From Okeania sp. KiyG1 (GTDB lineage: Bacteria > Cyanobacteriota > Cyanobacteriia > Cyanobacteriales > Microcoleaceae), in assembly GCF_014132355.1 (NCBI RefSeq), contig NZ_BLZO01000125.1, positions 1 to 43,282 of the forward strand: a stretch of 43,282 bases of DNA, written 5' to 3'. Positions within the stretch are counted from its first letter, which is position 1. Each line of letters opens with the position of its first letter. The notes below the pieces were generated by a model. The model saw only the letters and a list, made by a program, of their open reading frames with translations. It was not told the DNA's origin and made no database searches. Shown one piece after another: positions 9,661 to 17,828 of this stretch. The translations under genes and the position numbers were made by a program.

Positions 9661-9883
9661 TGTAAGCATTCAGCTAGCTCGCATTTCCTACGGAATGTTC
9701 CACAAAAAGCTATCAGCTTTTTAAAGAATCAAGTAAATACTAAGGTTAGCTGACAGAAATATTTCATTTCCTGCGGAATGCTGCGCAAATATATTTCACT
9801 CCTTGACTACTCATTCCTTCTTCCAAGATAATAAGTTAATAACTCATGGCTGATAGCTGATAGCTGACGGCTGAATGCTTACA
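9661..9883. repeat. MITE-like element T, copy 1 (TIR TGTAAGCATTCAGC)
   Basis: 223 bp with perfect 14-bp terminal inverted repeats TGTAAGCATTCAGC and GCTGAATGCTTACA. Inside are GCTGATA/GCTATCA heptamers and a TTTCCT(A/G)CGGAATG motif repeated twice. No coding frame is present. A second copy lies at 10048. The rest of 8964-10362 has no convincing gene; it holds the palindrome CCCTCCTGGGAGGG at 9409-9425 and TGACTCC heptamers. Confidence 0.75.
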
Positions 9884-10047
9884 TATAATCTATGAAATTA
9901 AATAATATTTTAGGTTTGATTTTTAGGAGATTAAAACAGAAATAATTAGGATTTGTTGATTAAATCTAAAAGCACTGACATATAAAAGTTTTAGCCTTTT
10001 TGGAGGGAAAAAAAAGTGCCAACTTTTCAGCTTTAGTGACCAAAAAG

Positions 10048-10233
10048 TGTAAGCATTCAGCAGTCAGCCATCAGCTATCAGCTATTGCTTTTAGTTTAGG
10101 ATAAAAGCAATATTTAATGGTATTACTACAAAAGTTGCTTCCCTTGCCCTTAAAGTCTATATTAATTTAAACACTTTCCCATAAGAAAGAATCTTTTTGC
10201 TGATAGCTGACAGCTAATAGCTGAATGCTTACA
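10048..10233. repeat. MITE-like element T, copy 2
   Basis: 186 bp, with the same 14-bp terminal inverted repeats as the copy at 9661 but a different interior. Heptamers related to GCTATCA occupy both subterminal parts. No obvious target-site duplication is visible. Confidence 0.75.
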
Positions 10234-10362
10234 TTATTATATTTGTGAGGTACAAAGTTATGGGTTTTAGGGAAAACCTTAACTGGGAATATTTTAACTG
10301 GGAACAGGAAAGAGAAAAGAAGAAAAACAAGTGTAACTCATGAATCTGAGAAGCACTATATT

Positions 10363-11130
10363 TTAATTCTTGACTTTGCTGCTACTTCTTTTGCGTGTTC
10401 TTCTGCTGCGTGAATAGTTTGTATTTTCCAGTTGTTTTTTTGTTATTGTACTTTGGTTCGCTTTGGTATCTTGACATTTTAGATTGACTTGTTTTTTCTT
10501 TGGTAAATCTTGATTAGTAGGTGTTTCAACTACTTCTCCCCTTTTATTAATATATCCCCTCTTTTTTCCTTGCTTAAAAAATGTAAGTTCTCCATTAAAT
10601 CTTCCTAATTCGTCATAACAAATTGGAATAACTTCCTCTCCACAATTATTGATATAACCATATTTTTTGTCTAGCCTTACCCTTGCTATTCCTTGACTAA
10701 AACTATCGGCAAAATCATAGATAAAATCAATAACAATTTTTTCCTTATAGTTTATATAACCCCACTTTTGGTCTTGTTTTACAAGTGCTAAACCTTCAGA
10801 AAATTGCCAAGCTGCTACATAAGTAGGAGGTATTATCTCTTTTCCTTCTCTATTTTTATAACCATGCATATCGTTGACTTTAAATCGTATTAATTCTTCA
10901 GTATTATCGGTTACTTCATCATGATAATTTTTTAATTCTTGTGGTTGATTAACATCCAAAAATTTTCCATTAGAGTCAATATATTGAATTTGATTATTAA
11001 TCTTGACTTTTGCTACTCCTAAAGAAAACTCACTTGCTGTTTCTAATTTTGGCGGAATTACAACCTTTCCAGCTCGATCTTTATACCCCCATTTCCCATC
11101 ACTCTGAAAAGGGATTAAAAACTTAGTCAT
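10363..11130 (-). CDS. WG-repeat (KWG) protein
   Basis: About 255 residues from the ATG at 11130; an in-frame TTG at 11148 is less likely. It contains five to six WG-type repeats, each with a (K/R)(W/Y)GY(K/I)(D/N) signature followed by a (K/E)-(V/I)-I-P-(P/I) strand: GKWGYKDRAGKVVIPP, MHGYKNREGKEIIPP, QKWGYINYKEKIVIDF, KKYGYINNCGEEVIP and KRGYINKRGEVVETP. Such repeats form a beta-structured scaffold of uncertain function, often surface-associated or interacting with other proteins. A basic, Ser/Arg-rich tail (SRSRRTRKRSSSK) ends the protein. No signal peptide is seen, so a cytoplasmic location is likely. It is monocistronic. Confidence 0.8.
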   Translation of the reverse strand: MTKFLIPFQSDGKWGYKDRAGKVVIPPKLETASEFSLGVAKVKINNQIQYIDSNGKFLDVNQPQELKNYHDEVTDNTEELIRFKVNDMHGYKNREGKEIIPPTYVAAWQFSEGLALVKQDQKWGYINYKEKIVIDFIYDFADSFSQGIARVRLDKKYGYINNCGEEVIPICYDELGRFNGELTFFKQGKKRGYINKRGEVVETPTNQDLPKKKQVNLKCQDTKANQSTITKKQLENTNYSRSRRTRKRSSSKVKN

Positions 11131-11581
11131 TGATGATAATTTATGCAAAATTTGGCGAGAATTTATAATATTTTATTATACTTCAATTCAAACTACAGTT
11201 GATGCTTTTAAAGAGACTCAATTTCAAATCGTAAATATTGCAAAAATTCCCAAAAATCAGCAATACATAGAGATAATCAAAATAAATTTCATACTTTTGA
11301 TATGAATTGTCTTATTGTGGGCCATGACTCTACGAAAAAGTGATGTTTAAGCCTACATTCCGCACGACAAAATGTAGCAACCGAAGAAGGAGTCAGGAGA
11401 CAACCCACCCCTAGCCCCTCCCCTCCCAACCCACCCCTAGCCCTCCCAGGAGGGGAGGGGAACTAAGGAGACAGAATTTTAGAACAAAATCATAGCTGCC
11501 GCGATTGAGTAATCATGTATAGCAAGTATTTATACTTAATTATTTACTCGGAATTTGATCGACGAAAAAAGTAAAAAAGTC

Positions 11582-11670
11582 AGGACTTACGCAAAGACAC
11601 TGTGTATAGAGTCCAGTAACTATTGGACAATAGTTATGAGTACTATATATAGTGTATCTGCGTAAGTTCT
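11582..11670. repeat. 89-bp MITE-like element D, copy 1
   Basis: Terminal inverted repeats AGGACTTACGCA and TGCGTAAGTTCT bound an 89-bp element containing ACTATTGGACAATAGT, a near-perfect internal dyad. Copies of exactly the same length lie at 11823-11911 and 14487-14575, and a copy begins at 43215. The wider stretch 11131-12224 has no gene. It also holds two copies of TTTTTGTTGTGGCGATCGCTAT (near 11675 and 11771) and two of AATTTCATACTTTTGATAT (11285, 11801). Confidence 0.85.
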
Positions 11671-11822
11671 ATTGGTTTTTGTTGTGGCGATCGCTATAGA
11701 TATAGATAGTGTGAATCTATAGATTGATGTTTTTTCAACTATAGCGCCTGGGTTTTTAGATTTTAGATTAGTTTTTGTTGTGGCGATCGCTATAACTTGA
11801 ATTTCATACTTTTGATATAAAT

Positions 11823-11911
11823 AGGATTTACGCAGATACGCTATATATAGCGCTCAAAACTATTGTCCAATAGTCTTTATACTCTATAAATAGTGCCTTT
11901 ACGTAAGTCCT
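11823..11911. repeat. 89-bp MITE-like element D, copy 2
   Basis: AGGATTTACGCA at the left and ACGTAAGTCCT at the right, with the dyad ACTATTGTCCAATAGT inside. The internal sequence differs from copy 1 while pairing is largely kept. Confidence 0.85.
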
Positions 11912-12224
11912 GATAAATTGTCCTGTTATTGGCGAAAAATCTACGAAAAAGTAGCATTTAAAAGCCTTTCCTAACGAAATACTGCGCAAACAGGTGTCTA
12001 AATATATGCACAAATTTTTCGGCTGATATAGCAATGAGCGCTGGTATATTTACAAATTACAGGAAAGGCCAAATAGCTAAAAGTCTTGTATGATAGGCAA
12101 TTTATTCCCCCAGATGAGCTGTTGCTTTCCGGAGCTGTTGCCTGCGCACAGCGCTATAACTGATAGCTGATGGCTAGTTAAGATATGATTATATTGGTTA
12201 AAAAATGTTAATAAGCGTTAACTG

Positions 12225-13643
12225 ATGTTTATATCTTCTCAAGGCATAATCAAGCTCAAAAAATCCCTCAAACAGAGAGTATTTTTTGGCAATGAACCGA
12301 CACCGGAACTCATAGCTATATTGCTTGTTTACTTCGTCCAAGGAATTTTAGGATTGGGACGTCTGGCTGTCAGTTTCTTTCTCAAAGATGAATTGGCCAT
12401 GAGTCCCGCTGAAGTATCGGCAATGTTGGGCGTTGTGGTCATACCGTGGATGATTAAACCTGTTTTTGGGTTCATTTCAGATGGAGTGCCAATATTAGGC
12501 TATCGACGACGACCTTATATGATTTTTTCTGGCATACTGGGGGCGTTTTCTTGGGTAGCATTGGCAAAATGGGTACATACTCCACTAGCAGCTACAGGAG
12601 CGATCGCTCTTAGTTCTTTATCGGTGGCTATTAGTGATGTAATTGTTGATTCTTTAGTTGTACAAAGGGTGCAAAAAGAATCTGTTAGTAGTACGGGTTC
12701 TCTACAATCTTTATGTTGGGCTGCTTCAGCATTAGGAGGACTAATAACTGCTTATTTGAGTGGTTATTTACTGGAGCATTTTAGCAATCAAACTGTGTTT
12801 TTAATGACAGCTATTTTTCCTTTGATTGTTTCTGCTGTAGCCTGGTTAATTAATGAAGAAAAAGTTACTATTGGGATTAATTTTGACAATGTAAAACAGC
12901 AAATTAAGCAGGTAAAAATAGCTGTTACAAAAAAATCAATTTTATTACCAACTGCTTTCCTTTTTCTTTGGCAGGCAACTCCTAATTCTGAGTCAGCTTT
13001 CTTTTTCTTTTCCACAAATGAATTAGGATTTCAACCAGAATTTTTAGGCAGAATACGGTTAGTAACAAGTATTGCTGCTTTTATAGGTGTTTGGCTATTT
13101 CAACGCTTTTTTAAATCTGTTCCTTTTCGGAAAATTTTCGGATGGTCTATAGTTATTTCTGCTGTTTTAGGAATGACTACCTTACTGCTAGTTACTCATG
13201 CTAACCGCAGTTTAGGTATCGATGACCATTGGTTTAGTTTAGGAGATAGTTTAGTGCTAACAGTAATGGGAGAAATTGCTTTCATGCCCGTATTAGTTTT
13301 AGCTGCTAGACTTTGCCCACCGGGAGTAGAAGCAACCCTATTTGCTTTATTAATGTCTATCTATAATTTAGCTGGACTTATATCCCATGAAGGAGGTGCA
13401 TTGTTAATGCATTGGTTAGAAGTTACAGAGACAAATTTTGATAATTTGTGGTTGTTAATAGTTATCACTAACCTATCTACCTTATTGCCATTACTTTTAC
13501 TAAATTGGTTGCCCGCAGCTAATGCTCAAACAGGGGATAAAGAGGAGGAAAATATGTTAACTTTGACTCCCAAGACTGGAAAATTAATAGGAGAGAAAAT
13601 AGAGCATGAAGAAGAGTTCAAGAATTTAGAATTAAGAATTTAG
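12225..13643 (+). CDS. BT1-family (folate/biopterin-type) major facilitator transporter
   Basis: 472 residues with about twelve hydrophobic segments. The N-terminal signature EPTPELIAILLVYFVQGILG, then GRLAVSFFLKDEL, WMIKPVFGFISD and GYRRRPYM, match the BT1/FBT branch of the MFS, whose cyanobacterial members (Synechocystis slr0642 type) transport folates. It would act in the inner membrane. The last ten residues (FKNLELRI) are encoded by repeat element R at 13619: comparison with the related module at 13968 shows the frame originally continued as VINTSTIL. The segment MLTLTPKTGKLIGEKIEH near the C-terminus is duplicated downstream at 13968 and 14240. No Shine-Dalgarno precedes the ATG. Confidence 0.85.
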   Translation: MFISSQGIIKLKKSLKQRVFFGNEPTPELIAILLVYFVQGILGLGRLAVSFFLKDELAMSPAEVSAMLGVVVIPWMIKPVFGFISDGVPILGYRRRPYMIFSGILGAFSWVALAKWVHTPLAATGAIALSSLSVAISDVIVDSLVVQRVQKESVSSTGSLQSLCWAASALGGLITAYLSGYLLEHFSNQTVFLMTAIFPLIVSAVAWLINEEKVTIGINFDNVKQQIKQVKIAVTKKSILLPTAFLFLWQATPNSESAFFFFSTNELGFQPEFLGRIRLVTSIAAFIGVWLFQRFFKSVPFRKIFGWSIVISAVLGMTTLLLVTHANRSLGIDDHWFSLGDSLVLTVMGEIAFMPVLVLAARLCPPGVEATLFALLMSIYNLAGLISHEGGALLMHWLEVTETNFDNLWLLIVITNLSTLLPLLLLNWLPAANAQTGDKEEENMLTLTPKTGKLIGEKIEHEEEFKNLELRI

Positions 13644-13746
13644 AATTTAGAATTACCTCTTCTTTTTAAGGAGAGGATTGACTCAAAGGAAAATTTTGAT
13701 TTATTATCCCCTTAAGATGGGAGGCTTTAAACCACAATATTTCGGC
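13619..13746 (+). repeat. Element R, copy 2, forming the 3' end of the transporter gene
   Basis: It starts CAAGAATTTAG with AATTTAG heptamers, then ATTACCTCTTCTTTTTAAGG (hairpin), GACTCAAAGGAAAATTTTG, a CCCCTTAAGATGGG hairpin and the end CACAATATTTCGGC. The sequence on its right (AATAAATACATCTACTATC) directly continues the sequence on its left when compared with the empty site at 14020-14050. This defines both ends to within a few bases. Confidence 0.85.
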
Positions 13747-13900
13747 AATAAATACATCTACTATCTTGATTTAAACTACTATAAATTAACCAAGTTTATA
13801 GGTGGTTGAAGAAGGAATAATAAATACAGCGTATTTTATATTAGTAAGGTACATCAGTCGCGGGCAAGATGCCCGCACTTGCATTCACTTTACTACTCAT

Positions 13901-14444
13901 TTCCTGTTTACTGTTCCCTAAAAGCATAAAAATTTGTACTTTCATCAACTCAATAACTGAGGAAAATATGTTAACCTAGACTCCAAATAATCCCAAATTA
14001 ATAGGATATAAAATAGAGCATAAAAAAGAGGTAATAAATACATCTACTATCTTGACTTCAACTACTATAAATTAATCAAATGTAGAAATGTAGTGCGGGC
14101 ATCTTGCCCGCGACGGGTGTACCTCTATAAAATAGAATCTGCTGTAATTTTTATTCATTGTTTTATCTCTATTTCCTGTTTCCTGTTCCCTAAAAGCATA
14201 AAAATTTGTAGTTTCATTAACTCGATAACTGAGGAAAATATGTTAAATTTGAATCCAAAAAATCCCAAATTAATAGGATATAAAATAGACAATGAAAAAG
14301 AGGCAATAAATATATCTACTATCTTGACTTCAACTACTATAAATTAATCAAATGTAGAAATGTAGTGCGGGCATCTTGCCCGCGATGGGTGTACCTCAAT
14401 GGAATTTGCTGTAATTTTTATTCATTGTTTTATCCCTGTTCCCT
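13901..14444. repeat. Tandem duplication, 272-bp period
   Basis: Two copies (about 13901-14172 and 14173-14444) share a leader ending ACTGAGGAAAATATG, a short coding module, CTACTATCTTGACTTCAACT, and the hairpin GCGGGCATCTTGCCCGC. In the left copy the module stops after three codons (ATG TTA ACC TAG at 13968). A more distant third copy is the 3' end of the transporter gene. The same leader precedes the oxygenase gene at 14761. Confidence 0.85.
14240..14347 (+). CDS. Possible 35-residue peptide, copy of the transporter C-terminal module
   Basis: ATG at 14240 with GAGGAAA 5 nt upstream; the peptide begins MLNLNPKNPKLIGYKI and ends ILTSTTIN. It is homologous to the last 30 residues of the transporter and to the stopped copy at 13968. 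There is no membrane segment or known domain. It has a better ribosome-binding site than its full-length neighbours, so translation is possible, but it may simply be a duplicated gene fragment. Confidence 0.35.
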   Translation: MLNLNPKNPKLIGYKIDNEKEAINISTILTSTTIN

Positions 14445-14486
14445 GTTCCCTGTTCTACCAATTTGAAAAAAGAATGTTACAAATAC

Positions 14487-14575
14487 AGGATTTACGCAAA
14501 GGCAATATATATAGGGTCTCGCTCAGTTACGCTGTCGCTAACACACCCTACCAATAGCGTTCATGCGTAAGTCCT
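14487..14575. repeat. 89-bp MITE-like element D, copy 3
   Basis: Ends AGGATTTACGCA and TGCGTAAGTCCT. The interior differs and contains CGCTGTCGCTAACACACCCT. Confidence 0.85.
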
Positions 14576-14760
14576 AAAATAGTTTAAAACTTTAGATGTA
14601 GAATAATTTGCTGAAATTACTGAAGCATCAAATTTTTGAGCTATAAAATCATAATGCATGACTTTTGACTTTTGACTTTTGAATTCCGTGAAACGGTATT
14701 CCCTATTCCCTAAAAACATAAAACTTTGTACTTTCATCAACTCGATAACTGATAACTAAA

Positions 14761-16230
14761 ATGGCAAATTTACAAATTGAAAAATCTACATCTTATACTC
14801 GTGAAGATTGGCAAAAAGGATATGAATCTCAACCCAATGAATATAGTTATTGGATTGATGATATAGAAGGTGAAATACCAACAGATTTGAATGGTACTTT
14901 TTTCCGCAACGGACCCGGTTTATTAGATATTAACGGTCAGGCGATCGCTCATCCTTTTGATGGGGATGGAATGGTTTGTGCTATTGGTTTTAAAAATGGT
15001 CGTGCCTACTTCCGAAATAGCTTTGTTAAAACGGAAGGTTATGTGGCAGAAAAGGCAGCAGGAAAAATTCTCTATCGAGGGGTTTTTGGCACTCAAAAAC
15101 CTGGTGGTTGGTTAGCTAATATTTTCGATTTGAACAATAAAAATATTGCTAATACTGGTATTCTTTATTGGGGCGATAAACTTTTGGCATTGTGGGAAGG
15201 AGCAGGACCTCATCGTTTAAATCCAAATAATTTAGAAACTATTGGAATTGATGATTTAGATGGAATTTTACAACCTGGTCAAGCTTTTTCTGCTCACCCC
15301 AGAATTGAGAAAGGAAAGGATGGCAAAGGAGATGTTTTAGTTAATTTTTCTGTAAAGCCTGGTTTATCGAGTACTATCACTATTTTTGAGTTTAATAGTC
15401 AGGGAAAGTTATTAAAACGTTATTCTCATTCGATTCCTGGTTTTGCCTTTTTACACGATATGGTAATTACTCCAAATTATTGTATCTTTTTCCAAAATCC
15501 TGTTACTTTGAATCCTATTCCTTTCTTATTAGGACTGCGAGGTGCTGGTCAATGTTTGGAATTTTCACCTAATCAACCGACGCAGGTTATTGTAATTCCT
15601 CGTGATGGTAGTAAAGACATGAAAATTTTGGAAACTGAGCCTTGTTTTGTGTTTCATCATGCCAATGCTTGGGAAGAGGATGGGGAAATTTATGTAGATT
15701 CTATTTGTTATGATTCTTTCCCACAAGTTGACCCCGATATTAATTTTAAAGATGTAGATTTTGACTCAGTTCCTGAAGGTCAGTTATGGAGATTTAAGAT
15801 TAATCTTGCTCAGGAAAATGTGGAAAGTAAAGTAGTAGAAAGTCGTTGTTGTGAGTTTCCAACTTTACATCCGAATAATGTGGGAAAAGCTTATCGATAT
15901 TTGTTTATTGGCGCTACGGATATTCCCACAGGAAATGCTCCTTTACAAGCAATATTAAAGATTGATTGGCAAACAGGAGAACGTCAAATTTTTAGTGTTG
16001 CACCGCGAGGTTTTGCGGGAGAACCTTTATTTGTTCCTTTTCCGAATGGGGTGAATGAGGATGATGGTTGGTTATTAATGTTGATGTATGATGCGGCGGA
16101 ACATCGGTCGGATGTTGTGATTTTGGATGCTAGAGATTTGAGTAAGGAACCTGTGGCGAGGTTGCATTTAAAGCATCATGTTCCTTATGGTTTACATGGG
16201 AGTTTTACACCTCATTATTTTGGGGAATAG
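14761..16230 (+). CDS. Apocarotenoid/carotenoid cleavage oxygenase (RPE65 family)
   Basis: 489 residues, the length of Synechocystis apocarotenal-15,15'-oxygenase. The four iron-ligand histidines of the family fall at expected spacing: H179 (SAHPRIEK), H232 (FLHDMVIT), H299 or H300 (FVFHHANAWEEDG) and H479 (GLHGSFTPHYFGE). Other family motifs are LNGTFFRNGPG and HPFDGDGM near the N-terminus. It should oxidatively cleave a carotenoid or apocarotenoid double bond to aldehydes, in the cytoplasm or at the membrane surface. The start follows ACTGATAACTAAA with no Shine-Dalgarno; related leaders at 13968 and 14240 have GAGGAAA at this place. The final 48 codons are duplicated downstream. The BT1-family transporter upstream is not evidently related in function. 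Confidence 0.92.
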   Translation: MANLQIEKSTSYTREDWQKGYESQPNEYSYWIDDIEGEIPTDLNGTFFRNGPGLLDINGQAIAHPFDGDGMVCAIGFKNGRAYFRNSFVKTEGYVAEKAAGKILYRGVFGTQKPGGWLANIFDLNNKNIANTGILYWGDKLLALWEGAGPHRLNPNNLETIGIDDLDGILQPGQAFSAHPRIEKGKDGKGDVLVNFSVKPGLSSTITIFEFNSQGKLLKRYSHSIPGFAFLHDMVITPNYCIFFQNPVTLNPIPFLLGLRGAGQCLEFSPNQPTQVIVIPRDGSKDMKILETEPCFVFHHANAWEEDGEIYVDSICYDSFPQVDPDINFKDVDFDSVPEGQLWRFKINLAQENVESKVVESRCCEFPTLHPNNVGKAYRYLFIGATDIPTGNAPLQAILKIDWQTGERQIFSVAPRGFAGEPLFVPFPNGVNEDDGWLLMLMYDAAEHRSDVVILDARDLSKEPVARLHLKHHVPYGLHGSFTPHYFGE

Positions 16231-16275
16231 GTGATAGGTGGTATAGCATTTCTGATAAAGATGAAGTAAATTTAC

Positions 16276-16348
16276 GATCCCCCTAAATCCCCCTTAAAAA
16301 GGGGGACTTTGAAAGTTCCCCCCTTATTAAGGGGGGTTAGGGGGGATC
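16276..16348. repeat. Palindromic element P, copy 1
   Basis: 73 bp. GATCCCCCTAAATCCCCC at the left pairs with GGGGGGTTAGGGGGGATC at the right, with an inner CCCCTT/AAGGGG pair. It should fold into a long cruciform or RNA hairpin and could act as a transcription stop after the oxygenase gene. Other copies: 16585-16657, 17301-17370, 17581-17641 and, reversed, 21500-21569. Confidence 0.85.
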
Positions 16349-16584
16349 TAAAACTGTATCTCATAAATTAGAGAAGTGCTATAGGTAGTAGGTATTATGA
16401 CGCGGCGGAACATCGGTCAGATGTTGTGATTTTGGATGCTAGAGATTTGAATAAAAAACCTGTGGCAAGATTGCATTTAAAGCATCATATTCCTTATGGT
16501 TTACATGGGAGTTTTACACCTCATTATTTTGGGGAATAGGTGATAGGTGGTATAGCATTTCTGATAAAGATGAAGTAAATTTAC

Positions 16585-16657
16585 GATCCCCCTAAATCCC
16601 CCTTGAAAAGGGGGACTTTGAAAGTTCCCCCCTTACTAAGGGGGGTTAGGGGGGATC
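16585..16657. repeat. Palindromic element P, copy 2
   Basis: Part of the 309-bp duplication; differs from copy 1 at two positions. Confidence 0.85.
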
Positions 16658-16886
16658 TAAAACTGTATCTCATAAATTAGAGAAGTGCTATGGGTGGTAG
16701 GTATTAGGTGTTAGGTAAAAGAAAAGAATAAAGCAAAATTTATTTTTTATTTCCTCCCCATCTTATCTACTTCCTACTGCCTAAAACCATCAATATATGT
16801 ACTTCATCAAGTAGGAAGCTGCTGTATATAAAATTGATTTGTTAAGCTAAAGGCAATTCAAACTAACTTATCTAAAAATTAAAAAT

Positions 16887-17261
16887 ATGAGTAACAACAA
16901 GTCTAGAGCCGAAATATCGAGAAATACTATTAACGGCAATTTAAATAATGCCAATACTATCAAAGACCACGGCAAAATAGAAGCACATCAAAATAACTAT
17001 TATTCTGAAGATAAAAAATATTTAGCAGAGGCAGCAGCAGAAATTCAGGAATTGTTAGACCAACTTTCTCAAACTTATTCTAATCCTGAAGAAGCAAAAC
17101 AAAAAACAGCAGAAGAAATTGCTACAAAAGCTCAAGAAAATCCTTCATTTAAGGAAAGTCTGAAAAATCTGGGTAAATCTTTAGGAAGCAAAGCGGGTGA
17201 AACAGCAGTTACTGAGGGTGTTAAGCAATTAATACCTATGGCACTTGCACTACTTTTGTAG
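16887..17261 (+). CDS. Short member of a modular signalling family: N-module plus helical/TM C-module
   Basis: 124 residues. Residues 1-38 form a polar module with NTINGNLNNANTIKDHGKIE; related modules open both downstream paralogs and recur inside one. Residues about 43-124 begin KKYLAEAAAEIQELLDQLSQ, then NPEEAKQKTAEEIATKAQ, an amphipathic helix, and end in a hydrophobic VKQLIPMALALLL tail. The C-module is known to me from cyanobacterial pentapeptide-repeat proteins and has no established function. A helical, membrane-touching oligomer is plausible. The start ATG lies after AATTAAAAAT, so ribosome binding is weak. The gene is followed by palindrome P. I do not recognise a catalytic site. 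Confidence 0.75.
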   Translation: MSNNKSRAEISRNTINGNLNNANTIKDHGKIEAHQNNYYSEDKKYLAEAAAEIQELLDQLSQTYSNPEEAKQKTAEEIATKAQENPSFKESLKNLGKSLGSKAGETAVTEGVKQLIPMALALLL

Positions 17262-17300
17262 AATAATACGGCAATTAATAAAAATCAGATAAAAGGTAAA

Positions 17301-17370
17301 GATCCCCTAAATCCCCCTTAAAAAGGGGGACTTCCGGTCCCCCCCTTGTCAAGGGGGGTTAGGGGGGATC
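17301..17370. repeat. Palindromic element P, copy 3
   Basis: GATCCCCTAAATCCCCCTT... paired with ...AAGGGGGGTTAGGGGGGATC; inner loop ACTTCCGGTC. It lies 40 bp after the stop of the 124-residue protein and may terminate its transcript. Confidence 0.85.
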
Positions 17371-17404
17371 TCCAGCACTCTATCTAATACTTACTGAGAA
17401 ATGA

Positions 17405-17579
17405 AATAATAATTTTTGATGAGATTACAAGCCAAATATTAGTAGATGAAAAATGACAAAGGTGTCATCAGGATTGAAAATTTGAAGAGAAATAGTTGAG
17501 AGGAATAATTGACTTTCTTCTGGGTTATGTTGAACCAATATAGAAAAACAAAAGTTATGTCAACTAACAAGTCTAAAAA
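17405..17579 (+). pseudogene. Truncated copy of the leader and first codons of the paralog family
   Basis: The 5' leader (GATGAGATTACAAGCCAAAT through GACTTTCTTCTGGGTTATG) and the first codons (ATGTCAACTAACAAGTCTAAA at 17557) match those of the genes at 17829 and 19265. The copy is cut off abruptly by palindrome P at 17581. This is a remnant of a further paralog. Confidence 0.8.
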
Positions 17580-17580
17580 A

Positions 17581-17641
17581 GATCCCCCTAAATCTCCCTT
17601 AAAAAGGGGGACTTCCTTGTAAAGGGGGGTTAGGAGGGATC
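17581..17641. repeat. Palindromic element P, copy 4 (truncating a paralog copy)
   Basis: A shorter variant, GATCCCCCTAAATCTCCC to GGGGTTAGGAGGGATC, fused directly to the seventh codon of the truncated leader copy. Confidence 0.85.
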
Positions 17642-17828
17642 TCCAGCACTGTAATTCACACTTACTGAGAAATGTAATAATAATTTTTTGATGATATTAC
17701 AAGCCAAATATTAGTAGATGAAAAATGACAAAGTTGCCATTAGGATTGAAAATTTGAAGAGAAATAGTTTAGAGGAATAATTGACTTTCTTCTAGGTTAT
17801 GTTGAACCAATATAGAAATACAAAAGTT

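Larger units (their letters stand above)
16087..16705 (+). repeat. 309-bp tandem duplication including the end of the oxygenase gene
   Basis: Copy 1 spans 16087-16395 and copy 2 spans 16396-16704 at about 95% identity. The second contains a fragment of the oxygenase (48 codons, stop at 16537-16539) and a second copy of palindrome P. The fragment has no start or ribosome-binding site. Confidence 0.9.

Noticed and set aside
14093-14239. An extended start for the 35-residue peptide
   Set aside because: The upstream frame crosses the GCGGGCATCTTGCCCGC hairpin and repeat leader; the ATG at 14240 has the ribosome-binding site.
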